A stretch of DNA of 64,000 bases from Salegentibacter sp. Hel_I_6 (lineage in GTDB: Bacteria; Bacteroidota; Bacteroidia; Flavobacteriales; Flavobacteriaceae). Position 1 is the first letter of the stretch. Each line of letters opens with the position of its first letter. The notes below the pieces were generated by a model. It searched no databases and was not told where the DNA came from. It was given only the letters and a program-made list of their open reading frames with translations. The DNA is taken from NCBI RefSeq assembly GCF_000745315.1, contig NZ_JQNQ01000001.1, positions 2,604,001-2,668,000 on the forward strand, read 5' to 3'. A program made the position numbers and the translations under genes. Below, in pieces: positions 51,143 through 59,243 of this stretch.

Positions 51143-51168
51143 ACCAGCAACACAACAAATTAATAAGA

Positions 51169-52281
51169 ATGAAATATCAAACCCGAAAAAAAGCGATTAT
51201 CTTACTGGAAGATGGCACTATCTTTCACGGTAAGGCTGTAGGAGACAAAGACGGTAAAGCCGTTGGTGAAGTTTGTTTTAATACCGGAATGACTGGTTAC
51301 CAGGAGATCTTTACAGATCCTTCTTATTACGGTCAGCTTATGGTTACAACTAATGCCCATATTGGGAATTACGGAACTTTAGCCGAGGAAAGCGAAGCCG
51401 ATAAAGCTAAGATCTCCGGACTTATTTGTAAAAATTTCAGTTACACTCATTCCCGCCCAGCTGCCGATTCTTCACTCCAGGAGTTTTTAGATGAAAGTAA
51501 TCTTTTCGCAATTTCTGATGTAGATACGCGGGCGTTGGTAACTTACATTAGAGAAAATGGGGCGATGAACGCTATTATCTCGACAGATGTAGATAATATA
51601 GAAGGGCTTAAAAAAGAGCTTGCCGAAGTACCAGATATGAATGGTTTGGAACTTGCTTCCAAGGTTTCTACCAAAGAGCCTTATTACTTTGGGAACGAAA
51701 ATGCCACTTATAAAATAGCTGCATTAGACGTTGGAATTAAAAAGAACATTCTTCGCAATTTTGAGAAGCGTGATGTGTACGTAAAGGTTTTTCCTTACAA
51801 TGCTACTTACGAGGAGATGAAGGAATGGAATCCTGACGGCTACTTTCTCTCAAACGGACCTGGAGATCCGCAGCCATTAGAAAGTGCGATCACTCTTACT
51901 AAAGCTATTTTAGAGAAAGATCATCCGCTCTTTGGAATTTGCCTGGGACATCAAATTATTGCAATTGCAAATGGCATTAAAACATATAAGATGCACCACG
52001 GTCACCGCGGAATAAACCATCCCGTGAAAAATCTTAAAACCGGAAAAGGGGAAATCACCTCTCAAAATCACGGTTTCTCGGTGGATAAGGCCGAAACTGA
52101 AGCAAATGCTGAAGTAGAGATCACCCATATTTGTTTAAATGACGATACTGTTGGGGGGATTGCCATGAAAAACAAAAACTGTTTCTCTGTACAATATCAC
52201 CCTGAGGCAAGTCCGGGTCCTCACGATGCCAGTTATTTATTTGATGAATTTATGGATAGAATTAAAAGAGTAAAAGCTTAA
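51169..52281 (+). CDS. carA: Carbamoyl-phosphate synthase small (glutaminase) subunit
   Basis: Hydrolyses glutamine to feed ammonia to CarB for carbamoyl phosphate (pyrimidines and arginine). The 370 residues have the N-terminal CarA domain (LLEDGTIFHGKAVG, GEVCFNTGMTGYQEIFTDPS) and a class I glutaminase domain: nucleophile Cys in FGICLGHQIIAIANG, with His/Glu in SVQYHPEASPGP. carB is not in the window. It lies directly after the ribosomal cluster, with three palindromic repeats in the upstream gap. Confidence 0.97.
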   Translation: MKYQTRKKAIILLEDGTIFHGKAVGDKDGKAVGEVCFNTGMTGYQEIFTDPSYYGQLMVTTNAHIGNYGTLAEESEADKAKISGLICKNFSYTHSRPAADSSLQEFLDESNLFAISDVDTRALVTYIRENGAMNAIISTDVDNIEGLKKELAEVPDMNGLELASKVSTKEPYYFGNENATYKIAALDVGIKKNILRNFEKRDVYVKVFPYNATYEEMKEWNPDGYFLSNGPGDPQPLESAITLTKAILEKDHPLFGICLGHQIIAIANGIKTYKMHHGHRGINHPVKNLKTGKGEITSQNHGFSVDKAETEANAEVEITHICLNDDTVGGIAMKNKNCFSVQYHPEASPGPHDASYLFDEFMDRIKRVKA

Positions 52282-52303
52282 AGTATTTTCATTAAAACTA
52301 ATT

Positions 52304-52336
52304 AAAAAGCCCAAAATTTAAAGATTTTGGGCTTTT
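52304..52336 (+). terminator. Intrinsic terminator after carA
   Basis: AAAAAGCCCAAAAT / ATTTTGGGCTTTT hairpin with a 6-base loop and T-rich end. Confidence 0.88.
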
Positions 52337-52374
52337 CTTTTATGAAAACTAGATTTATTCTAAATTGCGACCTC

Positions 52375-52394
52375 ATTCATCAAAAACTCATCAA
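52375..52394 (+). repeat. Leader repeat before the first of two tandem paralogues (copy 1)
   Basis: ATTCATCAAAAACTCATCAA, ten bases before the ATG at 52404. It matches copy 2 (52967-52986) at 19 of 20 bases, showing that upstream DNA was duplicated with the gene. Confidence 0.7.
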
Positions 52395-52403
52395 AACTCC
52401 TCA

Positions 52404-52952
52404 ATGAAAAAACTATTACTATTATCCATTTTATTATTTTTTACTTTTCATATTTCTGCACAAGAGACTCCCCAAATTTCCACTGAAAAAGTATGGAGAA
52501 TTAATTTTTTAAATCCCGCTGTGGAGCTTGAGCATCCAACCGGTGAGTATTCTACTTTTTCTAGCGGTCTGGGAATTGGTTATGGTGGAGGTCATCCAGA
52601 CCTTACTTATGGTGCACCTGGATTCATTTATATAATTGCCCCATTTCTGGATTTACAGCAAAAATGGTTTTATAATCTAAACAAGCGTGTACAAAAAGAT
52701 CGGACCGTGGATAACAATTCTGGAAATTTTGTTTCACTCAGATTAATAACTCGTGGGCCTTCAGTTGCAGAAAATGTTTATAGAACTTCTGATTATGATT
52801 TTGCATTTGGCCCTACATGGGGAATTCAGAGAAAATATGGCAAGAATTTTCACCTACTGTTCGATGTAGGTCCACATTATTATTTGGATACACATGGAAA
52901 CGGGAATATTTTTCCGATTATGTTTCAGCTTAATCTAGGTTTTGACTTGTAA
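52404..52952 (+). CDS. Exported beta-rich protein, paralogue 1
   Basis: A 182-residue protein with signal peptide MKKLLLLSILLFFTFHISAQ, beta-barrel-like, unknown function. ATG 52404 is chosen over an in-frame ATG at 52365 because it begins the signal peptide. It shares clear patches with the next gene: RVQKDRTVDNNSGNFVSLRL against RIEKNKTVKNNSANYIALSG, and FGPTWGIQRKYGKNFHLLFD against IGPVWGLQRYYGSGFKLDLN. The C-terminus ends in an aromatic strand-like LNLGFDL, as in outer-membrane barrels. No known domain is recognised. Confidence 0.7.
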   Translation: MKKLLLLSILLFFTFHISAQETPQISTEKVWRINFLNPAVELEHPTGEYSTFSSGLGIGYGGGHPDLTYGAPGFIYIIAPFLDLQQKWFYNLNKRVQKDRTVDNNSGNFVSLRLITRGPSVAENVYRTSDYDFAFGPTWGIQRKYGKNFHLLFDVGPHYYLDTHGNGNIFPIMFQLNLGFDL

Positions 52953-52966
52953 GACAAAATCAATTA

Positions 52967-52986
52967 ATTCATCAAAAACGCATCAA
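52967..52986 (+). repeat. Leader repeat before the second tandem paralogue (copy 2)
   Basis: ATTCATCAAAAACGCATCAA, running into the ATG at 52986 (its last A is the A of the start codon). See copy 1 at 52375-52394. Confidence 0.7.
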
Positions 52987-53522
52987 TGAAAAAATTACTA
53001 CTATTCAGCTTCTGCCTTTTCTCTTTTCTATCCATCAACGCACAAGATCAGGCTTCGGTAGAAGATGGTTTGTTGTCAATAAACATCTTAACTCCTGGTT
53101 TAGAGTACGAATTTGGACTTGCAAATTCTACAACTCTTGATTTAAGGGCAGGTTCAGGTATCGCTTTTGGTACCGGTTCATCAGGAGATTTTTTCGGAAT
53201 TTTTCCGGTCTTTTCTGCTCAGTATCGTTATTATTATAATTTCAGGAATAGAATTGAAAAAAATAAAACAGTAAAAAATAATAGCGCAAATTATATTGCA
53301 CTTAGCGGTAGTCTCCAATCTGGAAAACCCATTATTGGGAATATTGAATATACCGCAGATTATTTTGGAACTATAGGACCGGTATGGGGTTTACAACGTT
53401 ACTATGGCAGTGGTTTTAAATTAGACCTTAATTTAGGAGCTGGATATGGTTTTGATGAATTGGGGGATTCATATTTTTCGCCAATCATAGGAATTAGACT
53501 TGGATGGCTTCTTTCAAATTAA
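52986..53522 (+). CDS. Exported beta-rich protein, paralogue 2
   Basis: A 178-residue protein with signal peptide MKKLLLFSFCLFSFLSINAQ, and a body related to paralogue 1 (LSINILTPGLEYEFGLANST, IGPVWGLQRYYGSGFKLDLN). Probably an outer-membrane barrel or periplasmic protein of unknown role. It arose by tandem duplication of the 52404 gene or the reverse, including the leader repeat. The third gene overlaps its end by 19 bases. Confidence 0.7.
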   Translation: MKKLLLFSFCLFSFLSINAQDQASVEDGLLSINILTPGLEYEFGLANSTTLDLRAGSGIAFGTGSSGDFFGIFPVFSAQYRYYYNFRNRIEKNKTVKNNSANYIALSGSLQSGKPIIGNIEYTADYFGTIGPVWGLQRYYGSGFKLDLNLGAGYGFDELGDSYFSPIIGIRLGWLLSN

Positions 53523-54187
53523 TTTTCTTCAGTCTTTTATTTTTATGTATTTCTGAAATGCAGGCGCAGAAACACCCTGTATTTTATGGAGGTATAGAAA
53601 TGTACCGGCATACCGCTTTTGAAGATAATAGCTTTGGGAAATTTTCGGTGGGTTCTCAGGTTTATCAGATAAAATTCTTCGCTCCCGAGATAGGTTTTGA
53701 CTTTGGGGGAGGCACGCTTCCGGAAAGAAGCGTCTTTGGAGAAAATTTTAATATTCAAGATCCAAGAAAAGGGCTTTTGAGGCAACGCTTTAAATTTTCA
53801 GTAATCACTTTAAATCCGAAACTTAAATTTGGTGAAGAAGACGCCTATATTACCTTTTCTCCAAAATATCATATAGGGAGATTAAGAGGAGAAACGGCTT
53901 ATCTGGAATACAGTGGGGATAATAACCGGTACATAGGTTTGAAAGAAAGTGAAGAATCCAGAATCAATACCTCATTTTGGAGTTTCGCTATTGGTTTTGA
54001 AGGTTTGCAGATTACTGCAAAATATTGGTTTGCTCTTTCGCTTCATTATACACTGCTTAATGCGAATGATGTTTGGGACACGATGCAGTTTTCAACAGAA
54101 GATGCATTTATACAGTCAGCTTCAACTTCAACCATAGGACTGGGTCTTCGTTTCTATTACAATCCTTTCGGTTCAGAAAATGATTAA
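53504..54187 (+). CDS. Exported beta-rich protein, third gene of the cluster
   Basis: A 227-residue protein with signal peptide (ends SEMQAQ) and beta-strand-rich body (VYQIKFFAPEIGFDFGGGTL, FSVITLNPKLKFGEEDAYIT, TIGLGLRFYYNPFG). It is not obviously related to the two paralogues before it, except in being exported and barrel-like. Its start overlaps the paralogue 2 gene by 19 bases, suggesting co-transcription. Function not recognised. Confidence 0.65.
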   Translation: MASFKLIFFSLLFLCISEMQAQKHPVFYGGIEMYRHTAFEDNSFGKFSVGSQVYQIKFFAPEIGFDFGGGTLPERSVFGENFNIQDPRKGLLRQRFKFSVITLNPKLKFGEEDAYITFSPKYHIGRLRGETAYLEYSGDNNRYIGLKESEESRINTSFWSFAIGFEGLQITAKYWFALSLHYTLLNANDVWDTMQFSTEDAFIQSASTSTIGLGLRFYYNPFGSEND

Positions 54188-54429
54188 AAAACTACCTGAA
54201 TAATTTTCAAATGAAACTTTTAAATTATACAAATACTTTTCTGTTTTGGAATTAGCGAAATTCATAACAAATAAAACCTTTTCCTGAGATTCTTTTAAAT
54301 ACTTTGTTTTAGAAAACCATTTCGTGTTTTCATAATGTTATAAATGCTTTAAAACTACCTGTTTCACTCGCTATTTTGAGCTTCAATTTGTATCTTGCAG
54401 TTGAATCAATTAACTAATTAAAGAAGATT

Positions 54430-55716
54430 ATGAGTGTAATAATAAATATTCACGCCCGTCAGATTTTTGACTCAAGAGGAAATCCAACCGTAGAAGTAGA
54501 TGTTTTAACTGAAAATGGAATTTTAGGAAGAGCAGCAGTGCCTTCTGGAGCTTCTACCGGGGAACATGAAGCAGTAGAACTTCGTGATGGCGGCGATGAT
54601 TATATGGGTAAAGGAGTTACAAAAGCCGTAGAAAATGTAAATGATATAATTGCTGAAGAATTATTAGGTTATTCTGTTTTTGAACAAAACCTGATTGATA
54701 AAGCAATGATTGAAATAGATGGAACGCCAAATAAAGCAAAGTTAGGAGCAAACGCCATTTTAGGTGTTTCTCTTGCCGTAGCTAAAGCAGCTGCAAACGA
54801 ACTTGGTTTGCCATTATACCGCTATATAGGTGGGGTTAGTGCTAATACGCTTCCTGTGCCAATGATGAATATTATAAATGGTGGTTCACATAGTGATGCG
54901 CCAATCGCATTTCAGGAATTTATGGTAATGCCGGTAAAAGCCGAAAGCTTTTCTCACGCCTTAAAAATGGGAACTGAAATTTTTCATCATCTAAAAAAAG
55001 TACTTCACGATCGTGGTTTAAGCACAGCTGTTGGAGATGAAGGTGGTTTCGCGCCAAAGTTGGATGGAACTGAAGATGCTTTAGAAACAATTCTTAAAGC
55101 TATAAAGAATGCCGGTTATAAAGGTGGTGACGATGTGATGATCGCTTTAGACTGTGCTGCTGCAGAATTCTATGAGAATGGGAAATACGACTATAAGAAA
55201 TTTGAAGGTGAAGGCGGGAAAATAAGATCTAGCGAGGAACAAGCTGAGTATCTTGCTGAACTTTCTTCTAAATACCCAATCATTTCTATTGAAGATGGAA
55301 TGGATGAGAACGACTGGGATGGTTGGAAGGCCTTAACCGATAAAATTGGAGATAAAGTTCAGTTGGTTGGAGACGACCTTTTTGTAACTAATGTTGAAAG
55401 ACTTTCAAGAGGAATTGAAGAAGGAATTGCAAATTCAATTCTTATTAAAGTAAATCAAATTGGTACGCTAACTGAAACTATTGCAGCTGTAAATATGGCG
55501 CATAATGCCGGCTTTACTTCAGTAATGTCCCACCGTTCTGGAGAGACTGAAGATAATACTATTGCCGATCTTGCTGTAGCTTTAAACACCGGGCAGATTA
55601 AAACCGGTTCAGCTTCAAGAAGTGACCGTATGGCAAAATACAATCAGTTAATTAGAATCGAAGAAGAATTGGGTGAAGTTGCTTATTTTCCAAAGCGAAA
55701 AGCATTCAAAATCTAA
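54430..55716 (+). CDS. eno: Enolase (phosphopyruvate hydratase)
   Basis: Glycolytic 2-phosphoglycerate dehydratase, magnesium-dependent; 428 residues. ARQIFDSRGNPTVEVDVLTE, GRAAVPSGASTGEHEAVELR, SIEDGMDENDWDGWKALTDK and the C-terminal signature LIKVNQIGTLTETI with VMSHRSGETEDNTIADLAVA are all present. A TATCTTGC motif at 54391-54398 is near the -7 consensus. It ends with a terminator before the citrate synthase gene. Confidence 0.98.
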   Translation: MSVIINIHARQIFDSRGNPTVEVDVLTENGILGRAAVPSGASTGEHEAVELRDGGDDYMGKGVTKAVENVNDIIAEELLGYSVFEQNLIDKAMIEIDGTPNKAKLGANAILGVSLAVAKAAANELGLPLYRYIGGVSANTLPVPMMNIINGGSHSDAPIAFQEFMVMPVKAESFSHALKMGTEIFHHLKKVLHDRGLSTAVGDEGGFAPKLDGTEDALETILKAIKNAGYKGGDDVMIALDCAAAEFYENGKYDYKKFEGEGGKIRSSEEQAEYLAELSSKYPIISIEDGMDENDWDGWKALTDKIGDKVQLVGDDLFVTNVERLSRGIEEGIANSILIKVNQIGTLTETIAAVNMAHNAGFTSVMSHRSGETEDNTIADLAVALNTGQIKTGSASRSDRMAKYNQLIRIEEELGEVAYFPKRKAFKI

Positions 55717-55739
55717 TTATTGATTTTATCTAAAAACAG

Positions 55740-55776
55740 AATCCCTTTTGAAGAAATATCAAAAGGGATTTTTTTT
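55740..55776 (+). terminator. Intrinsic terminator after eno
   Basis: AATCCCTTTTGA / TCAAAAGGGATT stem, followed by eight T. Lies about 24 bases past the stop. Confidence 0.9.
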
Positions 55777-55915
55777 GGAGATAATTCAGTAAAAAAGCCC
55801 TCAAAATCGCCTGTTTCAATGAAAATCTTATCAACGCTTAACGCAAAATTAACAGTAGATTTCTTAAATTAGCAACTCTCGAAAATAAGTTGAATCAAGT
55901 ATATAAAATTAAGAT

Positions 55916-57196
55916 ATGTCAAAAGCGACGATTGAAATAAATGGGAAAAAATACGAATTTCCCGTTGTAGAAGGAACCGAAAATGAATTAGGAATAGATA
56001 TTAAAAAATTACGTGCAGAGGCAGGGGTTATTACCCTGGATCGTGGGTATAAAAATACAGGTAGTTGTGAGAGCGCTATTACTTTTCTTAATGGGGAAGA
56101 AGGAGTGCTTCGTTACCGAGGATATTCTATTGAAGCCCTTGCCGAAAAGGCAGATTTTCTTGAAGTAGCATACCTGCTTATTTTTGGGGAATTACCAACA
56201 AAAACTCAGTTAGACAAATTTTATGCAGATATCAAGGAAGAGTCTACGGTAGATGAAGAGATGAAGAAGATCCTTGATGGTTTTCCAAAGTCTGCTCACC
56301 CAATGGGCGTACTTTCTTCTTTAACCAGTGCACTTATTGCCTTTAATCCATCTTCAGTAAATGTAGAATCTGAAGAAGATATGTACAAGGCTATTGTTAA
56401 AATTCTTGGTAAGTTCCCGGTTCTTGCAGCCTGGACACTTAGAAAGAAAAATAGCCTTCCGCTTAATTATGGGGATGATTCTCTTGGTTATGTAGAGAAC
56501 CTCCATAAAATGATGTTTGAAAAACCGGGTAAAAGTTATAAGGTAGATAAAGAAGTTATTGAAGCTTTAGATAAATTATTAATCCTTCACGCAGATCACG
56601 AGCAAAACTGTTCTACTTCTACGGTGAGAATGGTAGGTTCTTCGCACGCTGGGCTTTTTGCCTCAATTTCTGCAGGAATTTCTGCACTTTGGGGACCACT
56701 TCATGGTGGTGCTAACCAAGCGGTGATAGAAATGTTGGAAAGAATTAAAGAAGATGGTGGTGATACCAAAAAATTTATGGCAAAAGCTAAAGACAAGGAA
56801 GATCCTTTCCGTCTAATGGGCTTTGGTCACCGCGTTTATAAAAACTTTGATCCGCGAGCTAAGATTATCAAAAAATCTGCAGATGAAGTTCTAGCGCAAC
56901 TAGGTGTAGATGATCCAGTTTTGGATATCGCAAAAGGTCTTGAAAAAGAAGCTTTAGAAGATCAGTACTTTGTAGATAGAAAACTATATCCAAACGTAGA
57001 TTTCTATTCAGGAATTATTTATCGCGCCCTAGGAATTCCGGTAGAAATGTTTACTGTAATGTTCGCTCTTGGTAGACTTCCTGGGTGGATTGCTCAGTGG
57101 AGAGAAATGAGATTGATGAAAGAACCAATTGGTCGACCACGTCAAATTTATACCGGTGAAAACCTACGTGAATTCAAAGAAGTTGAAAAAAGATAA
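55916..57196 (+). CDS. gltA: Citrate synthase
   Basis: First enzyme of the TCA cycle (acetyl-CoA + oxaloacetate); 426 residues, the type II, NADH-sensitive length class. ITLDRGYKNTGSCESAITFL, ILHADHEQNCSTSTVRMVGS with the active-site His, GPLHGGANQAV, and FGHRVYKNFDPRA with the catalytic Asp/His region and PLGR-like FALGRLPGWIAQWREM. Full length; followed by its own terminator. Confidence 0.97.
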   Translation: MSKATIEINGKKYEFPVVEGTENELGIDIKKLRAEAGVITLDRGYKNTGSCESAITFLNGEEGVLRYRGYSIEALAEKADFLEVAYLLIFGELPTKTQLDKFYADIKEESTVDEEMKKILDGFPKSAHPMGVLSSLTSALIAFNPSSVNVESEEDMYKAIVKILGKFPVLAAWTLRKKNSLPLNYGDDSLGYVENLHKMMFEKPGKSYKVDKEVIEALDKLLILHADHEQNCSTSTVRMVGSSHAGLFASISAGISALWGPLHGGANQAVIEMLERIKEDGGDTKKFMAKAKDKEDPFRLMGFGHRVYKNFDPRAKIIKKSADEVLAQLGVDDPVLDIAKGLEKEALEDQYFVDRKLYPNVDFYSGIIYRALGIPVEMFTVMFALGRLPGWIAQWREMRLMKEPIGRPRQIYTGENLREFKEVEKR

Positions 57197-57224
57197 GAAT
57201 ATCTTTTACATATTAATAAATCAG

Positions 57225-57255
57225 AAAAAAGCTTCATCATCGTATGAAGCTTTTT
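57225..57255 (+). terminator. Intrinsic terminator after gltA
   Basis: AAAAAAGCTTCAT / ATGAAGCTTTTT hairpin with a 6-base loop and T run; it lies 29 bases past the gltA stop. Confidence 0.88.
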
Positions 57256-57279
57256 CTATATTTGGTGAAAATTTGACTT

Positions 57280-58191
57280 GTGAAATTAAATGTGAATAAT
57301 GAAACTTCCCGTCTTAAGGCGGTGGTTTTAGGTACAGCAGAAAGCAATGGACCGGTACCTTCTTTAGAAGAAGCATACGATCCAAAATCAGCCGAATTCA
57401 TCAAAATGGGCGCATATCCTAAAGAAGAAGATATGATCGCTGAAATGGATGCCGTGGCTAAAGTGCTGGAAAAGTATAATGTACAGGTTTTTAGACCAAA
57501 AGTTATAAAAGATTATAACCAGATTTTTACCCGGGATATTGCATTTGTAATAGAAGATAAATTTATAAAATCAAATATTTTACCAGATCGCGAACAGGAA
57601 ATTGAAGCTATTAGTCATGTAATAAGGCATATAGATCCTTCAAAAGTATTGCAGTTACCAGAAGACGCGCATATAGAGGGTGGAGATGTAATGCCTTTTG
57701 GGGACTATATTTTAGTTGGGACGTATCGCGGTGCAGATTATAAAGATTATATCACGGCGCGTACTAACGTGCAGGCGGTAGAAGCACTTCAGGAATTGTT
57801 TCCGAATAAAAAAGTGGTTTCTTTCAATTTAAGAAAATCGAATACCGAGCCTCGCGATAATGCTTTGCATTTAGATTGTTGTTTTCAGCCTGTTGGAAAA
57901 GGCAAAGCAATTATTCATAGAAATGGCTTTTTGGAAGAAGAAGAATATAACTGGTTGGTGAACCTCTTCGGGAAAGAGAATGTTTTTGAAATCACTCGTG
58001 ATGAGATGTATTATATGAATTCCAATATTTTCTCTATTGCTGAAGATGTGGTGATTTCAGAAAAGAATTTTACAAGATTAAATGCCTGGTTAAGGGAACA
58101 GGGCATTACTGTGGAAGAAGTGCCTTATGCTGAAATTTCTAAGCAGGAAGGGCTTTTGCGTTGTTCAACTTTACCGTTAATTAGAGAATAG
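57280..58191 (+). CDS. Dimethylarginine dimethylaminohydrolase/amidinotransferase-like protein
   Basis: A 303-residue guanidino-modifying enzyme: in the DDAH branch it converts N-methylated arginine to citrulline and methylamine. Catalytic residues by pattern: TRD at 84-86, EGGD at 133-136 with Glu/Asp, His197 in ALHLDC, and Cys295 near the end (RCSTLPL), the nucleophile of the family. Start is GTG at 57280, giving MKLNVNNETSRLKAVVLG. It is 5 bases before ctlX, so the two are probably co-transcribed. Arginine deiminase or amidinotransferase activity cannot be excluded. Confidence 0.8.
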   Translation: MKLNVNNETSRLKAVVLGTAESNGPVPSLEEAYDPKSAEFIKMGAYPKEEDMIAEMDAVAKVLEKYNVQVFRPKVIKDYNQIFTRDIAFVIEDKFIKSNILPDREQEIEAISHVIRHIDPSKVLQLPEDAHIEGGDVMPFGDYILVGTYRGADYKDYITARTNVQAVEALQELFPNKKVVSFNLRKSNTEPRDNALHLDCCFQPVGKGKAIIHRNGFLEEEEYNWLVNLFGKENVFEITRDEMYYMNSNIFSIAEDVVISEKNFTRLNAWLREQGITVEEVPYAEISKQEGLLRCSTLPLIRE

Positions 58192-58195
58192 AATT

Positions 58196-59122
58196 ATGAG
58201 ACAGATTACAGATACAATTTTGATGGTACGCCCGGTGGCGTTTAGAATGAATGAGCAAACCGCGGTGAATAACTATTTTCAAAAAGATCTTACCGCAAAT
58301 AATGTAAATGAACGTGCCCAGGCAGAATTTGATGAATTTGCTTCAAAGCTTAGAAAAGTTGGAGTGAATGTGATTGTAGTTGATGATAAGAAAGAGGATG
58401 ATACGCCAGATTCTATTTTTCCTAACAATTGGGTTTCTTTTCACGAAAATGGACATATAGCCTTATATCCAATGTTTGCTGAAAACAGGAGAAAAGAACG
58501 CCGAATGGAATATTTCGCGAAATTAGAAGAAAGCGGTTTTAAGATTACTCAAGTTGTAGATTATACTTCGGCTGAAGAGCACGACTTATTTCTGGAAGGA
58601 ACCGGTAGTATTTTGTTAGATAGGCAAAATCAAAAAGCTTATTGTGCTTTATCTCCCCGCGCTGAAGAAGATCTTTTAATCGAATTTTGCGAAGATTTTG
58701 AATTCACTCCTGTTATTTTCAATGCTAATCAAAGTGTTGGAGGAAAAAGAAAAGCTATTTACCACACCAATGTGATGATGTGTTTGGCTGAAAAATTCGC
58801 TGTTATCTGTTTAGATACTATTGATGAAGCCAAGGAACGCAAAAATGTGCTGAAACATTTAAAAGATGATGGCAAGGAAATAATTGCAATTACCGAATCT
58901 CAAATGCACGAATTTGCCGGAAATATGCTGCAGGTTCAGGGAGCATTCGATAAGAAATATTTGGTGATGAGTGCCCGTGCTCATAAAAGTTTGACAAAAG
59001 ATCAAATATCAAAAATCGAAAATCATTGTGAGATTTTAAGCAGTGACCTTGATGTAATAGAAACCTGTGGAGGTGGAAGCGCCCGCTGCATGATGGCTGA
59101 AGTTTTTTTACCAAAAGCTTAG
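58196..59122 (+). CDS. ctlX: Citrulline utilization hydrolase CtlX
   Basis: A 308-residue member of the guanidino-modifying superfamily; CtlX of Francisella hydrolyses citrulline to ornithine, CO2 and ammonia. Pattern matches: VRPVAFRMNEQTAVNNYFQ at the start, DSIFPNNWVSFHENGHIALY, EGTGSILLDRQ, ESQMHEFAGNMLQVQG and the C-terminal nucleophile Cys298 in GGGSARCMMAEVFLP. Five bases after the DDAH-like gene, so the pair could take arginine or methylarginine through citrulline to ornithine. Confidence 0.85.
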   Translation: MRQITDTILMVRPVAFRMNEQTAVNNYFQKDLTANNVNERAQAEFDEFASKLRKVGVNVIVVDDKKEDDTPDSIFPNNWVSFHENGHIALYPMFAENRRKERRMEYFAKLEESGFKITQVVDYTSAEEHDLFLEGTGSILLDRQNQKAYCALSPRAEEDLLIEFCEDFEFTPVIFNANQSVGGKRKAIYHTNVMMCLAEKFAVICLDTIDEAKERKNVLKHLKDDGKEIIAITESQMHEFAGNMLQVQGAFDKKYLVMSARAHKSLTKDQISKIENHCEILSSDLDVIETCGGGSARCMMAEVFLPKA

Positions 59123-59130
59123 TTTTAAAT

Positions 59131-59232
59131 CGTCATCCTAAATTTGTTTCAGAGCCTGCTCCGAAATTTATTCGGAGATCTAAGATGTTAAAATATAAAC
59201 ATGTTAGAAGCTGAATCAAGTTCAGCTTGACG
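59131..59232. repeat. Degenerate intergenic repeat with hairpins
   Basis: Begins CGTCATCC and ends CTTGACG; two internal hairpins: TCCGAA/TTCGGA (59160-59176) and AGCTGAA/TTCAGCT (59209-59227). It looks like a decayed copy of the GTCATCCTGAA...TTCAG-type palindromic repeats common between Bacteroidota genes. It sits between convergent ctlX and the BCCT gene and may also act as a weak terminator. Confidence 0.5.
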
Positions 59233-59243
59233 AAGCTAAAAAC

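Noticed and set aside
54188..54429. Regulatory element upstream of eno
   Set aside because: TATCTTGC at 54391 is one base off the -7 consensus and the nearest TTG is 12 bases away; nothing else stands out in the AT-rich gap.
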